Assembly: GCA_963921425.1 (NCBI GenBank) | Contig: OY992832.1 | Location: forward strand, 16,528,835 to 16,592,834 | Origin: Dryas octopetala | Lineage: Eukaryota; Streptophyta; Magnoliopsida; Rosales; Rosaceae | Length of the DNA: 64,000 nucleotides | Direction: 5' to 3' | Shown: in pieces, positions 37,797 to 49,389 of the stretch | How the letters are laid out: every line of letters starts with the position of its first letter | How positions within the stretch are numbered: the first letter of the stretch is position 1 | Notes under the pieces: model-generated | Told to the model about the DNA's origin: nothing | What the model saw: the letters and a program-made list of their open reading frames with translations, nothing else | Databases searched by the model: none | Program-made: the position numbers and the translations under genes

Positions 37797-38923
37797 TGTC
37801 ACGGGCTCACTTTTTACGCAGCTGAATTTGCCCGTGCGGCGCCCAGATTCCTCTGAATCAAGGCCAGCCATCCTTTCTCTTTGCTTTTTTTAAGATTTAG
37901 ACTCATACGTTACCTTCTTGAGGTTTGCCAACAAGACCTACTCATCTCAAGTCTTGCTCGTAGCGAATATACGATTGCTTCCTTGTGCCAAGGTTCTCAG
38001 CCAAGACACTCGCCCGATCGATAGGTTTTTATGACGCCAGCATTCCATTCTCACATGTCAGGTCTTACTTTGTTTCCACATCGCGACCGTCATGGCTCTA
38101 AGGGCTAGCTCGTGCCCATAGTCCTTTCCTCGAGTTGAACATGCAAGCCAACTTGCAAGCATGCCACCCAAGTGAGCAACTCTTCTCCGATGCCCCACAT
38201 TAGCTTTCTCTCGTTGGCACGAGGTCGCCCCTCCCGTGCCTGCTAGCATCATATATTGTGCATGGCCGAACCCAAGCCGATGCCCTCGTTGAGTACTACA
38301 TGGGCAATGTGCCCCATGGAGTCTCCGGGAGTTCACGTGTAGTGGGCATGATGTGCATACGGCGTAGCATAAGGGAATTCCCCTTGTAGCCTCGTGTGCG
38401 CGCGCCCAGCGCAATACAAGCACTCCCGCTCGCTTGTATTGTCCGTGGGACCTCCTGTCCCACGGAGACACATGACCGCCCTCTGGAAGTCATGTGCCCG
38501 CCCCCTAGGTCCCCAAAGGTTCTTAGAGTAGCTCGCTTAACGCTCCTTAGGTGTGGGCGTCGGGGGTGGTGGAGAGCATGACACCATGTCTCCCCCTAAA
38601 GAGCATTTTATGCTTTTCTTCACAAAACATGAGGAAACATCAACTCGTGCGAGGAGTCATAATTGACCATAATTAATTCATATGAACTCTGAATGACGAA
38701 CCGTCAGTTGCGTAGGACTCGTTTCGACCTTCTGGATCTACCGGTATTTTTAGATTTCCCAAATTCCAACTGGAGGACCCCGAAACAGCCAAATTATGAA
38801 ATTACCCTTCTATGTGCGCAACCTGGCCACTCTTCACCAAACGAATGTCATTCTCTCGCCATTTGACCCTCCATAATTCATATTAATTTCACGAAAGCAC
38901 AACTCTAAGTGCGGACCATGACA
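37797..38923 (+). mobile_element. solo LTR, 1127 bp, TSD CAAAG
   Basis: Begins TGTCACGGGCTCAC and ends GGACCATGACA, giving the TGTCA...TGACA ends of an LTR, and is flanked by CAAAG at 37792-37796 and 38924-38928. It is clearly richer in GC than its surroundings. No gag-pol frame or second LTR is present, so it arose by recombination between the two LTRs of a full element. Gypsy or Copia origin cannot be told from the LTR alone. Confidence 0.85.
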
Positions 38924-38928
38924 CAAAG

Positions 38929-39645
38929 CAATGCCAATTAAATAATTAATTAGTTGCTGTATAGTAACTACTAACTAATGTGAGGTGAGATTAATTGGTG
39001 AGTTTGTTGCATTCGGACCTACACAACCTAAACCATTAGTTAAACTCCTATAATGTTATATCAATTGTTGATGTAACTCTGTAAGTGTTGAAATTAGGAT
39101 ATTGTCAGTGCCTGCAATACCCCATTTCTTTAAATTTTTTTTTTATGGCAATTTTTTCCCTTTCACAGCAAGGAAAAGAAAAGACCACTCAAATCATTCC
39201 TCTCTCTCTCTCTCTCTTCAAAACTAAACCCCAAAAAAAACAAATAAGCCATTTTCTTCCTCTCACGGCAGGGAAGGAAGAAGGGAAAGAAAGAAAATTA
39301 TTCTCTCTCTCTCTCTCTCTCTAAATATAATGTGGTTGTTGAAAAGACCATTGGATTATAAATAGTAATTGTAGCAATTAGGTTTGAATTGGGCAAAATT
39401 GTCTTTTAACAATAATGATATTAATTTGATGTGGCAAATAAATAGTGATGTATTAAAAATAATTTTGTCACATTATATTAGGGCACATAAATCTTGTGCC
39501 CTTCTAGGACACAAAATCTTTTCCCTTATCTTAATTTAATCGATTTTGAGCAACCTAAGCCATGTTTTTTTTTATTTTGATGAATACCAAAGCCAAGTTA
39601 AATGGGGATATTCCTGACTCCTGACTCGTGAGCCTTAGAAAATAA
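38929..39645. other. intergenic DNA with CT-rich tracts
   Basis: Two (CT)n tracts at about 39201-39217 and 39301-39322 lie in similar surroundings (TTTCTTCC / CACGGCAGGGAAG), suggesting an old local duplication. No gene seen. Confidence 0.45.
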
Positions 39646-40009
39646 GATTAAATACAAAAATGATTCATGAACTTTACAGTGAATTTCAATTTGGTCCACT
39701 AACTATAAAAAGTGTTAATTTTATCCATGAACTTTTAAAGTTGTACCAAAGTAATACAAATGTTAATTTTCATCGAAAAATTTAATAAAAATTGGTCATG
39801 TGCACAGCAAGTGACCACATTTTCAAGAGCATTTTAATTCGTTCATCATATTTTCATGTGACTAAGTCCGTTAATTTTAAGATGAAAGTTAACGTTTGTA
39901 CTGCTTTGATACAACTTGAAAAATTCATGAACCAAATTGACACTTTTTAGAGTTAATGCACCAAATTAAGAATCAGTGTAAAGTTCGTGGATCATTTTTG
40001 TCTTTAACC
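39646..40009. mobile_element. foldback MITE, about 364 bp
   Basis: Arms of about 150 bp are inverted: the left reads AAATACAAAAATGATTCATG; the right, reversed, AAAGACAAAAATGATCCACG. Both continue with GAACTTTACA and AATTTGGT. The flanks share AAAATAA on both sides, with weaker matches to about 11 bp, as for a decayed Mutator-type duplication. Confidence 0.7.
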
Positions 40010-41066
40010 CTGTAAAATAAAACCATAACATATGTCTTTTTAAAAACCCAGAATTTATTTACTCATTTGTTAATTTTTCAGGCAGCACTAATTAGGCTAG
40101 TTGGATAGATTGGTTGGCCGAGCTGGACCAATTATATATGCCGGCTGGCCACTGGCCCACTTCCCCAAGAGGACAGTTAATTAGGACAGTACGTCAATGT
40201 GAGGACTGAGGACTGAGGAGTGTCTCCAGGGAGTTGACTTTTGGCCAAAAACTATGAATATCGAAACATATCCCATAACTTTCCTACCAGGCAAGTATAT
40301 AGGCAACCCTCACGAAAGGTACAACTTCATCAAGTTTATTAAACAGGATCTAATACATTGTAGCCATGTTATGGGTTTCAATTGAGTTTATTATAGCATT
40401 ATTAAAATTGATCTTAATATTGACTTATTCTCTAATATCCTATTTTTAGAATTTAATAATTATTTAACATGATATCATAATTTTGTTCGCAAAATATTCT
40501 GTATTCAATTTTTATTCTCTACCATCCTTATTGGTTTATATGGTTCTGCAAAATACAACGTACTACACCTAAATATTTCTCTCTCAATCCATAACATATA
40601 GGAGAGGCTGCTCACAAAATCAAGTGGTTGATTTTACCTCTATTAAAAATAATACAAATTGGTATAGTATAAATAACAGTGCAATAGCTACTTAAGCCAT
40701 ACTAGTTTGTTTGGTAAGAAAAAGGAGCAATTGGCCCATATTAGCTAGATTTGGCTTTTGATTAAGTGGAGCCCATGTGTCATGTGTGACTGTGTGCTTT
40801 GCTTGTCATTCCCAAAAAACGTATGAAAATTGAACAAGAACCGACCATATTCTTATTCCATCAATATAATGAACCCAAGAGCTTCAAGTTCACGCCAAAA
40901 CAAAATTGTGAAGAAGCATCGATTGCCAGGGTATATTATAAGAAAATGAAGTATGTTACATATTCTGTGAATTACAAAAGCAAAGTATGTAACACCCAAA
41001 CAAAGCTGGCATTTCTGAAAAACGATCGAGAAGAAAACTTATATTAAGAGGCACAAAAGTTGATGA
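40010..41066. other. intergenic DNA left of the small-gene cluster
   Basis: AT-rich and without a recognisable gene. The downstream flank of the first small gene begins at its right edge. Confidence 0.5.
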
Positions 41067-41408
41067 TCAAGTGAAGAGAGGTGGAAGACTAGTGGCAATG
41101 GTGCCCTCTCCAGTACGGCTAAACAAGGTCTTGCAAGTTTTCAATTGACTGAAAACTTGTTTATAAACGCTGACTCTGGCTGCAGATATACTCAGCACCA
41201 TGCTCTTCCTCAACTTCTTCAATCTCTTCCCAATCTTCACCTTCAATTTACGTATTCTAATCCTCAAATTCGAAGGCCTTCTTCGAAACTCTGCTTGCTC
41301 CATCACCTTGTAGATCAAGAACTGTGCTCGCCGATGAATTCTCTCTTCTGGGTCCTCCTTGTCCATCTTTGAGTACCCATATGATGGCCTCCTCATCACA
41401 ACAGCCAT
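41067..41408 (-). CDS. small basic plant protein of unknown function, copy 1 (113 aa)
   Basis: Intronless. ATG at 41408-41406, stop TGA at 41069-41067. It starts MAVVMRRPSYGYSKMDKEDP, then has a helical region EERIHRRAQFLIYKVMEQAE, a strongly basic core built of RIRIRKLKVKIGKRLKKLRK, and ends GTIATSLPPLFT. There is no signal peptide or membrane span. Compared with copies 2 and 3 it lacks a Ser-Leu-Ser insert and reads QAEFRRRPS where they read QAESLSRRRPS. Similar short proteins exist in other dicots as far as I recall, but I know no function. A conserved TATA-like TATAAATAC (reverse of 41533-41541) and a 58-bp (CT) tract (reading strand) precede the start. It is one of three tandem segmental copies. 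Confidence 0.8.
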   Translation of the reverse strand: MAVVMRRPSYGYSKMDKEDPEERIHRRAQFLIYKVMEQAEFRRRPSNLRIRIRKLKVKIGKRLKKLRKSMVLSISAARVSVYKQVFSQLKTCKTLFSRTGEGTIATSLPPLFT

Positions 41409-41429
41409 TCCTTCAAGATTGAAAGACTC

Positions 41430-41433
<4 letters not shown>

Positions 41434-41491
<58 letters not shown>
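41434..41491 (-). repeat. (GA)n microsatellite in the 5' leader of small gene copy 1
   Basis: 58 bp between the TATA-like site and the ATG. Copies 2 and 3 have only about 10-14 bp of GA here, which explains why the TATA-to-ATG distance is about 125 bp in copy 1 and 73-77 bp in the others. Confidence 0.9.
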
Positions 41492-41493
<2 letters not shown>

Positions 41494-41827
41494 GTTGTAT
41501 TGTTGTGTAAGCTCGAGTGGTATTAATAAGTTGTATTTATAGAGTGTTGAGGGAGGACTTGGTAATGGAGGTCATTTTGCTGATGAAGCAGAGCAGGTGC
41601 AATATTGATGTTTGGTACAAAATCATGGAGGAGAAAATAACAGGCACTGAGTTGGCCTTTACATCATGGTGTGTGTGAATTAACTAAGACAGGCTCTCAA
41701 TTAAGGAGAGTATGCATACCAATTGCCCATTAGAAAATTATAGAAAATTGAAGGCCTGCAAGAAGAGTACAGATTATAGAAAGTGACCACATATATGTTA
41801 GGCTGTTGTATTTAATTATATTAATGC

Positions 41828-41872
41828 ATATCATAGCTAGCTTGATAAAAAAAAAAAATATCATAGCTAGCT
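41828..41872 (+). mobile_element. micro-retroposon footprint upstream of small gene copy 1
   Basis: Perfect 15-bp repeats ATATCATAGCTAGCT (41828-41842 and 41858-41872) flank a 15-bp insert, TGAT plus an A-run. Block 3 (about 56775) has the single-copy version, TATCCTTGCTAGCTACATC, so the empty site is visible. Confidence 0.65.
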
Positions 41873-43158
41873 ACATTAATGAATTATATATAGAATTACA
41901 CAGATCTCGGCCTTTGGTTTTGGATCAGATGCCAATGGAGAACAGAAAATTCGATCTTGATTAAAAAAGGGGTAATACAATTACGTAGACCGGCCGGCCA
42001 TGTGGTTGAATCAATTGGATGATCATCAACAACTGGTGAAGTGAATTGGAGCAATGATTGCGGCTGGTGTTGGTGTTGGGAATTCATTTTTGGGATTAAG
42101 TACGTATTAGTTCATGCATTTACTTGAATACATGTACAGATTAGTACGTCTATCGAAAAATGTGTAGTTTAGAATAAGATCCTTTTAGATAAAGTACATG
42201 AATGTGGGCGTAAAAAATTGGTCAGCAAAAATAGCACATGTTGTGTGGAAGTCAATTGAAGCGTCCAACAATGCACTTTTATATATGAGTTCTCACATTA
42301 TCACATATAAGTATATAACAAATATATTGTTGTTTTTTTTTCTCAATTTAGCTACTAATGGTACCAAATATATATGTATAGAATTTTATCAAAAGATCTC
42401 AGTACTAACATGTTTGGTTTAGTTTTTTTATAAACCAATTAATGACTCTTCACTTTTGTGATGTGTGATTGTGCTAATAGAGCCACTTTTCTCCAAGACA
42501 TGTAGCATTGTTTTCATGACCAATGATATAGAGATCATGTTCTCTTTCATCACATCATGTAATAAACGGTGAGGTGTTATTAACGATGGATCATAATACT
42601 TAAGATGCACACCGCCAAAGTAATTAATTAAAATGAAGTTTGTGAAAGGGTGGTCAGAGGAAACACGTCCTTCTGTCATTGGTGGCTTTGAAGTCAAATT
42701 AAGTAGCAGAGGAAACATGAGGCTTGCCATGTATGGACCAGACAAAAACCTCCACCGGCGTGAAGGGTCATTGAAACAAAATGAATTAAAAATTAATAAA
42801 GTATAGAAAATTATTGAGTCAAGGAAGAGTGAGAGCCGAAGGAGACATAATGTATATACATGTTGGCTTAATTTGAAGTGGTTCCGCAGTGGCTTTCCAT
42901 TGAAGTCAACCCTCCACCGGCCTCTGCCTGTCAATTAACAACTACAAAAAACAATACAACAACGATTTTATAGTACAAAGCTACAAATTAAATTAAATAG
43001 ATTTATGATATGAGGAACGATGACGTTTGATATTTAAAATGGAGTATATTAACACACCATGCTTGCATTGGCATCACAGACACACATAACTAATATCATT
43101 TGTACAATTTATTATTAAACAGATTGTACAATTTTTATACTAATATATAGATCGAGTA

Positions 43159-43454
43159 GATAGGAGTTATACATCGTCTTAATCGTTTGGAGGAAGACTT
43201 GGCTTCTGATGGGCACCTTTTGGAAGATGCTAAGAGGTTGATAGAGCCGTTTGAAAGAGTTATTTGTTTTTATGTAAGTCGTTTTTGTAATAAGGTGGCT
43301 CAGAAACTAGCCCATTTTGCTCTTTCTTGTAATTATATTAGTGTTTGGATTCATGAGACTCTGCCTTGGCTTGAGTCTTACGTACGTAGCGGATGACATT
43401 GTAACCTCTTAGTTCTTTCAATAAACTTGCTACGGCTATAAAAAAAAAAAAAAA
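43159..43454 (+). mobile_element. 5'-truncated LINE, RNase H-like tail
   Basis: AGATCGAGTA at 43149-43158 and 43454-43463 is the target duplication, and the insert ends in an A-run. The frame from about 43160 to the TGA at 43394-43396 reads IGVIHRLNRLEED, then VAQKLAHFALS and WIHETLPWLESYV. It resembles the end of the RNase H-like domain at the C-terminus of plant non-LTR elements. A 3' tail with TTCAATAAA precedes the poly-A. Homologous blocks 2 and 3 lack it. Confidence 0.8.
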
Positions 43455-43620
43455 GATCGAGTAAATTTCAGTTTTGTGTGGTTTTAGCTTTCAATTATTT
43501 CATTTAAAAAAAGGAAATTGAGTTGGTAAATAGAATTACTCAAAACTTACATTAAAAAAAAATCAATTTAAATCTGGTTATCTTAAAAAAAACTATGAGA
43601 TCTTATCTACATAAGATTAA

Positions 43621-44304
43621 GAGTATTTATATTTTCACCCCCTTATCCTATTTTCTCACCCACCTTACTTTTACACCTATGTACCATTCAATTTGAAAAA
43701 AATATAAAAACATTATTCTCACCTCCCATTATTCCTATAAATACACTTTGATATACCTATTCAAACACCCGCCTATTAAACACTCTTTTTACCCCCCTTA
43801 ACTATCATTCCACCCACCCATCTTTTTCCAAATAGAAGACAAAAGAATCTTATACCTATCCTATAATTCATTCCTAAATTCCAAATTAAATCTCTAAGAT
43901 TAATATTCAATTTCTAAATCAAAAGAAATTTTAAAATAGAATGAATTCTTTATCTAAAACTATAAATAAATAATAAGGGTTTAGGGTATAGAATAATCAT
44001 ATATTTTAATAGATGTATGAGCATCAACCAAATAGTATCATCGATTTTAAGTTTTGGTGACAAAGTAGAATTAGGGTTTATGAAAGAAAAGAATTATGGA
44101 AAAAGATAAGTGAGTGAGATGATAGTTAAGGGGGGTGGAAAAAGTGTTTAGTAGGTGAGTGTTTGAGTTGATATATCAAAGGGTATTATATAGGAATAAT
44201 GGAAGGTAGGAAGAGTGTTTTTATATATTTTTTTTCAAATTTAATAGTGTGCGTAAAAATAAGGTGGGTAGAAAATATGACAATGAGTGAGAATATAAGC
44301 ACTC
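43621..44304. mobile_element. foldback MULE-type element, 684 bp
   Basis: TAAGATTAA flanks both ends (43612-43620 and 44305-44313), a 9-bp Mutator-type duplication. Arms of about 200 bp are inverted, for example the left CACCCACCTTACTTTTAC against the reversed right CTACCCACCTTATTTTTAC; the ends read GAGTATTTATATT and, reversed, GAGTGCTTATATT. Non-coding. Confidence 0.8.
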
Positions 44305-44313
44305 TAAGATTAA

Positions 44314-45118
44314 TTGCATGCATATAGTTTCTTTTTCTTATTAAGAAAATGCTTAATGCACCAATTATTTTTTTGGCATTCATTCGTTTGACATGATTTA
44401 TTTTCTTGTTTCTTAGTTTTCTATTATCATTTGTAGAGTATAATGTATATGTCATACAAGTTGAGAAAGAATAGTACGTTGAGATAAAACGTTGGGGCAC
44501 ATCTTCCCATTTTTTCCTATGTGGAGAAGGGAGGTTCAAATTTAGAATTTCTTCGACATTTAGGAATAATATCATTAAATTAATAACTAATTGGTGAATT
44601 GGTACATGAGTTTGATGCACAAGCCACATGGTTTATTATAAACTCTCCCCCTTACTTTTATTTTCTACAAATTAGAAATGTGGGTGAAAAACAAACAACT
44701 GCACTACTAATTTTCATGTTGGTTGTGTGAAAATTGATCGACTAGTTTGTTATGGGCACATATTTCATTCTTTCTAGCTTGAATTTCAATTAAAGAAGTC
44801 GGCTTCTAACATGATGACAAACCATAAATACACACACAAAATGTTAGCATTTGCAGTTCGTACAAAGCATTACAAGAGGCTTTTATATGCTCTGTTCTAA
44901 TTACATCACAGCCCTTCAATCATAATACCATCTAACAACTTCAATCTGAGCCCTTGAACACTAACCAAGTCGATCAGTAACCACCTTTACCAAAAGAGTC
45001 AAAAGACTAACAGTATTAACCATGAGTTGACTTATCTAACCTGTGTTCACTGGGATCTAAGAGTACAATTATCCATTCTAACAGAGATAAGAGTAAAGAG
45101 ATAGACAAAACTTGATGA
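44314..45118. other. flank between small gene copies 1 and 2
   Basis: Continues block 1: GTTTGTTATGGGCACA at about 44747 is repeated at about 53716 in block 2. No gene seen. Confidence 0.5.
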
Positions 45119-45466
45119 TCAGATGAAGAGAGGTGGAAGACTAGTGGCAATGGTGCCCTCTCCAGTACGGCTAAACAAGGTCTTGCAAGTTTTCATCTGA
45201 CTGAAAACTTGCTTATAAACACTGACTCTGGCTGCAGATATACTTAGCAGCACGCTCTTCCTCAACTTCTTCAATCTCTGCCCAATCTTCACCTTCAGTT
45301 TGCGTATTCTGATTCTCAAATTCGATGGCCTTCTTCGAGACAGAGACTCTGCTTGCTCCATCACCTTGTAGATCAAGAACTGCGCTCGTCGATGAATTCT
45401 CTCTTCTGGGTCTTCCTTGTCCATCTTTGTGTACCCATATGATGGCCTCCTCATCACAACAGCCAT
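45119..45466 (-). CDS. small basic plant protein of unknown function, copy 2 (115 aa)
   Basis: Intronless. ATG at 45466-45464. Begins MAVVMRRPSYGYTKMDKEDP, carries QAESLSRRRPSNLRIRIRK, KVKIGQRLKKLRKSVLLS and ISAARVSVYKQVFSQMK, and ends SLPPLFI. It differs from copy 1 at only a few residues plus the Ser-Leu-Ser insert, so both are probably functional or very recently duplicated. A TATA-like site lies at 45543-45551 (reverse reads CATAAATAC) and a short GA tract in the leader. The high Arg/Lys content suggests a nucleic-acid- or membrane-surface-binding role, but that is only inference. Confidence 0.82.
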   Translation of the reverse strand: MAVVMRRPSYGYTKMDKEDPEERIHRRAQFLIYKVMEQAESLSRRRPSNLRIRIRKLKVKIGQRLKKLRKSVLLSISAARVSVYKQVFSQMKTCKTLFSRTGEGTIATSLPPLFI

Positions 45467-46343
45467 TTACTTCCAAATTTAAAGGTATAGTGAGAGAGAG
45501 AGAGGTGTTGTATTGTTGTGTAAACTTGAATGGTATTAAGTTGTATTTATGGAGTGTTGAAGAGTACTTGGTAATGAAGGTGGGGTCAGAGAGGAGATCA
45601 TTTTGCTGCTGAAGCAGAGCATGTGCAATATTGATGTTTGGTACAGGAGAAAATTACAGGGACTGAGCTGGCCTTTACATCATGGTGTGTGTGAATTAAT
45701 TACTAATTAAAACCCGCTCTTAATCAAGGAGAGTTTGCATGCCAATTGTCCATTTGAAAATTATAGAAACTAGAAAGTTAGGCTTGCATGTATAGTATAG
45801 AAAGTTACCAAATATTCGGCTGTTGTATTTAATTATAATTAATGAATTCTACATCAATGACTCTATAAAGAATTAAGTAATTAACAGATCCGGGCCTTTG
45901 GTTTGGATCAGTTGCCAATGGGGAACGGAAAAAGTACTTGATTAAAAAGAGGGACGTAAACCATGTGGGGATGATCTTCAAAAACTGGTGAAGTGAATTA
46001 GAGCAATGATTGTGGCTGGTGTTCATGCATTTACTTGAATACATGCGTGGACTGCATGGTCTATCGTAAATTAATGTGTAGTCTATATTAAGATCCCTTT
46101 AAATAAGTAAATGAATGTCAGAAAGTGTACTAGCACTGTAGCACATACATTTCACGGATAATAATATAGAGATAAGATATCATTATTAGATCACATCATT
46201 TGAACGGTGAGAATCGTAAAATATTAATTAAAAATTGATCGTAGTAATCGTAACAACTACAAAACTGCAATTAAAATTGTTTTTATTTATTTATACATAG
46301 CCAACTCTGAGACAATCGTCTCGAGATTCAAAAGTTATAGAAT
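45467..46343 (-). repeat. segmental block 2, upstream part (first segment)
   Basis: Homologous to 41409-42300 and 56391-57170: shared TTTGGATCAG then GCCAATGG, GGTGAAGTGAATT and AATGTGTAGT. Block 2 resumes after the DNA transposon at 48468. Confidence 0.75.
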
Positions 46344-46348
46344 CTTTA

Positions 46349-48462
46349 GCCATGTTTGTTTCACCTTCTAAACAGGGACTGGGTTAGTTAAGACTTTAAG
46401 CCCATGTTTGGTGAGCTTAGGATTAGAAAGAATGAGGCTTAGTGAATCCTCTCCAACTTAAATCAGCCTTCTTAGGTGGGCTTAATGAAACCCGTGAAAA
46501 TGTGGAGGTTTAGCTAAGAACCTCCTTAGCTGGGTCTACCTAAGACCAAACTTAAAAATCAGAACACACTTCATCAATTTCATATCGAGAACAAACTGAA
46601 GGAGAAAGTGGGCAGCAGCGACTTCATCACTGTGGGCAGCGGCGACCGACGAGAAGAACTAGGCAGCGGCGACCGGCGAGAAGAACTGGGCAGCGGCGAC
46701 CGAGGAGAAGAACTGGGCAGCGGCGACCGGCGAGAAGAACTGGGCAGAAGCGACAAGTAATTTGGCTCTTTCATCTTCTACAGCAACCCAACCCATTTCT
46801 TCTACCTGCAGCAACAACAGAGAGTGAGTTCTCTTCAAAATTCCTCTCCAGATCTAGGTTTTTTTTTTTTTTTTCGTCAAATCTACTTATCTACCTTGAT
46901 TTCTCTTTTGACTGATTGTTTTTCCAAGAATATGAATATGGGTGTGGTCTGGGTTTTAGGTCTTATTTTGTGAGTGGAAAGTTGAAAAGAAATTGTATCA
47001 AGTTTAATGAACTCACCGAGAACCTAGTGCCTCCATTGCAGAGGGAGCTAACAATCATATTTTTAAGGCTTAAGCCAAAGTCTTGAAAACCCACCTCCAG
47101 AATCAGCAAAACTACAGGATATTTGGGTTTAAAGCTATAGAAAAAGTGACCCAGTTATTCAAAAGACCCTTTCTACCTCTCTCTCTATGTCAGTTTCGTC
47201 TCTCTTAAAGAGTGAAACTTTTGGCGCACTCTCTTCAATTTTCTTGGATTTTACTTTGTAAAGTATGGAACTTTACACGATAGGCAAACTATTAATACCT
47301 GAAAATCACCATAAAGTTATCAGAAAGTTAAAGAATCAGTGAATTGCTTCAATCTATGAACATGGGACTTCACTGAAATGACTGAAAATTGAGCACTCAA
47401 AGATAAATTTGTTTGGGTAAGTAATAGAGGCTGAAATGGTGGCAGAGGGACTCTGTTTTCTGAAGTTGAAGTCATTATTCTAACCATGGTTGAATGACTC
47501 TGTTTTCTGACTATTTTGGCCTGGGACATTATTGTAGTGTGCCTTCTTGTTAATGCATTCATTTTCTATGCAGGGATGAAAAAGAGGTTTAGGGATGAAA
47601 CTTGACCAAGCTGAGAAATACTTTGAAGAAAGCAAGTGAACCTACTCTATAATGCTTCTGAGTAGCCAGTAGACCACACAAAATTTGAAAGTTTTGTTCT
47701 TTTATGCTATGTATTATCTTTGATTAATTAGTTAGGTTGATATGATTAATCTAGCTCATCAAAAACTTATTAGATTAATCTTGCAGATCAGAGGGTTCTA
47801 AAACCATCTAGATCAATCTTGCCCATAAAATCATGTGGGAGTCATGACCTCCATTTTACAAGGGGACATGGCAATATATGCTTTGATATATATGGAGACA
47901 TGAAGATAAAACAGCTATATAGAAAACATCACGTTCCTACCACTTCGATATATCAAACATGTGGCTAAAATGTGACACAATGTGTTGCCCATTTGCTAGC
48001 TAGCCACCCTCTGTTAGTGCAGTGGGGCATGCTGCATGCATAATTAATTTTCACTTTCTTTGAGTTTCTAGATCGACCTAATTCTCTAACTTCTATTAAC
48101 TTCTAAAGACCAAAGTGATTGACTTGGATATTTCAAATTAATTGGCCGGGGCAAGCTGATGATCATACAAAATTTGAATAAGAATAATAATTGCCTCTTA
48201 TCTATTCTTACAAAAATGTCATTTTTATTCTAAATAAATAAATATGGGGATTTATGATTTTGTTTCAAAAATTAATTTTTCAACTTGTTAGTCCTGCACT
48301 GCACCAAACATAGGACATGACTATTTTCATTATCCAGGTTGTTAGTCCTGCACTGCACCAAACATTAAGGCAGTTCTTAGCTAGCTTAATCCATGCCAAG
48401 CCAGTCCATGCCAGTCCCTATAGCTAGTCCAAGCCAAGACAGTCCTGTGAAACAAACGAGGC
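46349..48462. mobile_element. TIR DNA transposon, non-autonomous, 2.1 kb
   Basis: CTTTA flanks both ends (46344-46348 and 48463-48467). The terminal repeats GCCATGTTTGTTTCAC and, reversed right end, GCCTCGTTTGTTTCAC match closely. It contains a 27-bp minisatellite (46635-46742) and a 23-bp direct repeat near the right end (TTAGTCCTGCACTGCACCAA at about 48288 and 48341). There is no transposase frame. The superfamily is uncertain; a 5-bp duplication fits none of the commonest plant groups well, so the true duplication may be 8 bp with decay. Confidence 0.65.
46635..46742. repeat. 27-bp minisatellite, four units
   Basis: Units begin at 46635, 46662, 46689 and 46716, each GGCAGCGGCGACCGRCGAGA followed by AGAACTG, with partial units on both sides. 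It is GC-rich within AT-rich DNA. Confidence 0.9.
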
Positions 48463-48467
48463 CTTTA

Positions 48468-49389
48468 TGTACTACTATGTTTAGCATACATAGCACCGTG
48501 AAAGTACACAAGATTGGGTTTGGGAAAGCTGCAGGGTGGTCCTTCCGCCATTGGTGTGAGGTGTGAGCTTTGAAGTCAAATTAATTATTAGCAGATCAGG
48601 AAACATGATGCTTGCCATGTATGGACCAGACAAAAACCTTCACGGGCGTGAAGGATCTTTGAACAAAATGAATAAAAAAGTTCATTAATAAAGTTCATTA
48701 TGGAGTCAAAATGTCAGATGAAAGTGAGAGCCCAAGTGGTGGCGCAGTGACTTTCCCATTTTAAGTCAACCCTCCACCGGCTTCTGCCTGTCAATTCAGG
48801 ACATTAGAACAATCATTTTATATGATATGAGGAATGATGCTTGCATTGGCATCACACACACACATAACTAATATCATTGTAAAATTTATTATTAAAAAGA
48901 TAGTACTATATTTATAATTTTATACAAATACATCGAGTAAATATTCAGTTTCGGGTGGACTTAGCATTCTCTTCAAGTCTTCAATTATTTCATTTAAAAA
49001 AATATTTATAACTGTTTCATTAAAAAAATTGAGTTGGGTACGTGAATGGGTTACTCAGAACTTAATGAAATCTTATCTACGTTAATGGCATGGCTTGAAA
49101 CTTTGGATTGAGCAAAAGCCTAACTCTTCAAGGCCCACAGGATCATAGCCCAAGATAAGACAATCCCAGCAGCCAACCAGCCACGTACCTTTATTATGTA
49201 ATCTCAAAATGAGGTTGCCCTTGTCCAGGCTCAACGATGAGGATGCACACGTCTTATATAAAATAACAAGAAAATATTACTTGCAAAAACTTCTTATGCA
49301 AGCGACTTCTTTATCACGTCTGTTTATATTTTAAGTATTTATCTCTTTTATCACATAATAAAAGAGATAAAAATAATAAATGTATACAC
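48468..49389 (-). repeat. segmental block 2, upstream part (second segment)
   Basis: Holds the CATGTATGGACCAGACAAAA anchor (about 48616), GTCAACCCTCCACCGG (48765), TGCATTGGCATCAC (about 48840) and a TTGTCCAGGC segment (about 49222) that matches block 3 at about 58665. Confidence 0.75.

Larger units (their letters stand above)
41409..43148 (-). repeat. segmental block 1, upstream part
   Basis: Homologous to the sequence upstream of small gene copies 2 and 3. Anchors are GATCAGATGCCAATGG (41926), CATGTATGGACCAGACAAAA (42729), GTCAACCCTCCACCGG (42905) and TGCATTGGCATCAC (43063). No other gene is supported; the long minus-strand frame at 42428-42934 is not kept in the other blocks. Confidence 0.75.

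Noticed and set aside
38058-38581. Several open frames of 60-137 codons in a GC-rich stretch
   Set aside because: They lie wholly inside the solo LTR, overlap on both strands and show no protein-like pattern; high GC alone keeps them open.
40799-41047. 82-codon frame just downstream of small gene copy 1
   Set aside because: No counterpart downstream of copies 2 and 3, no domain, and AT-rich composition like the flanks.
42428-42934. 168-codon frame on the minus strand upstream of small gene copy 1
   Set aside because: The matching regions of blocks 2 and 3 carry indels that break the frame, so the conservation there is not coding.
44186-44629. 147-codon frame on the minus strand
   Set aside because: Half of it lies in the foldback MULE element (43621-44304) and the rest in AT-rich flank; no domain and no counterpart in the other blocks.
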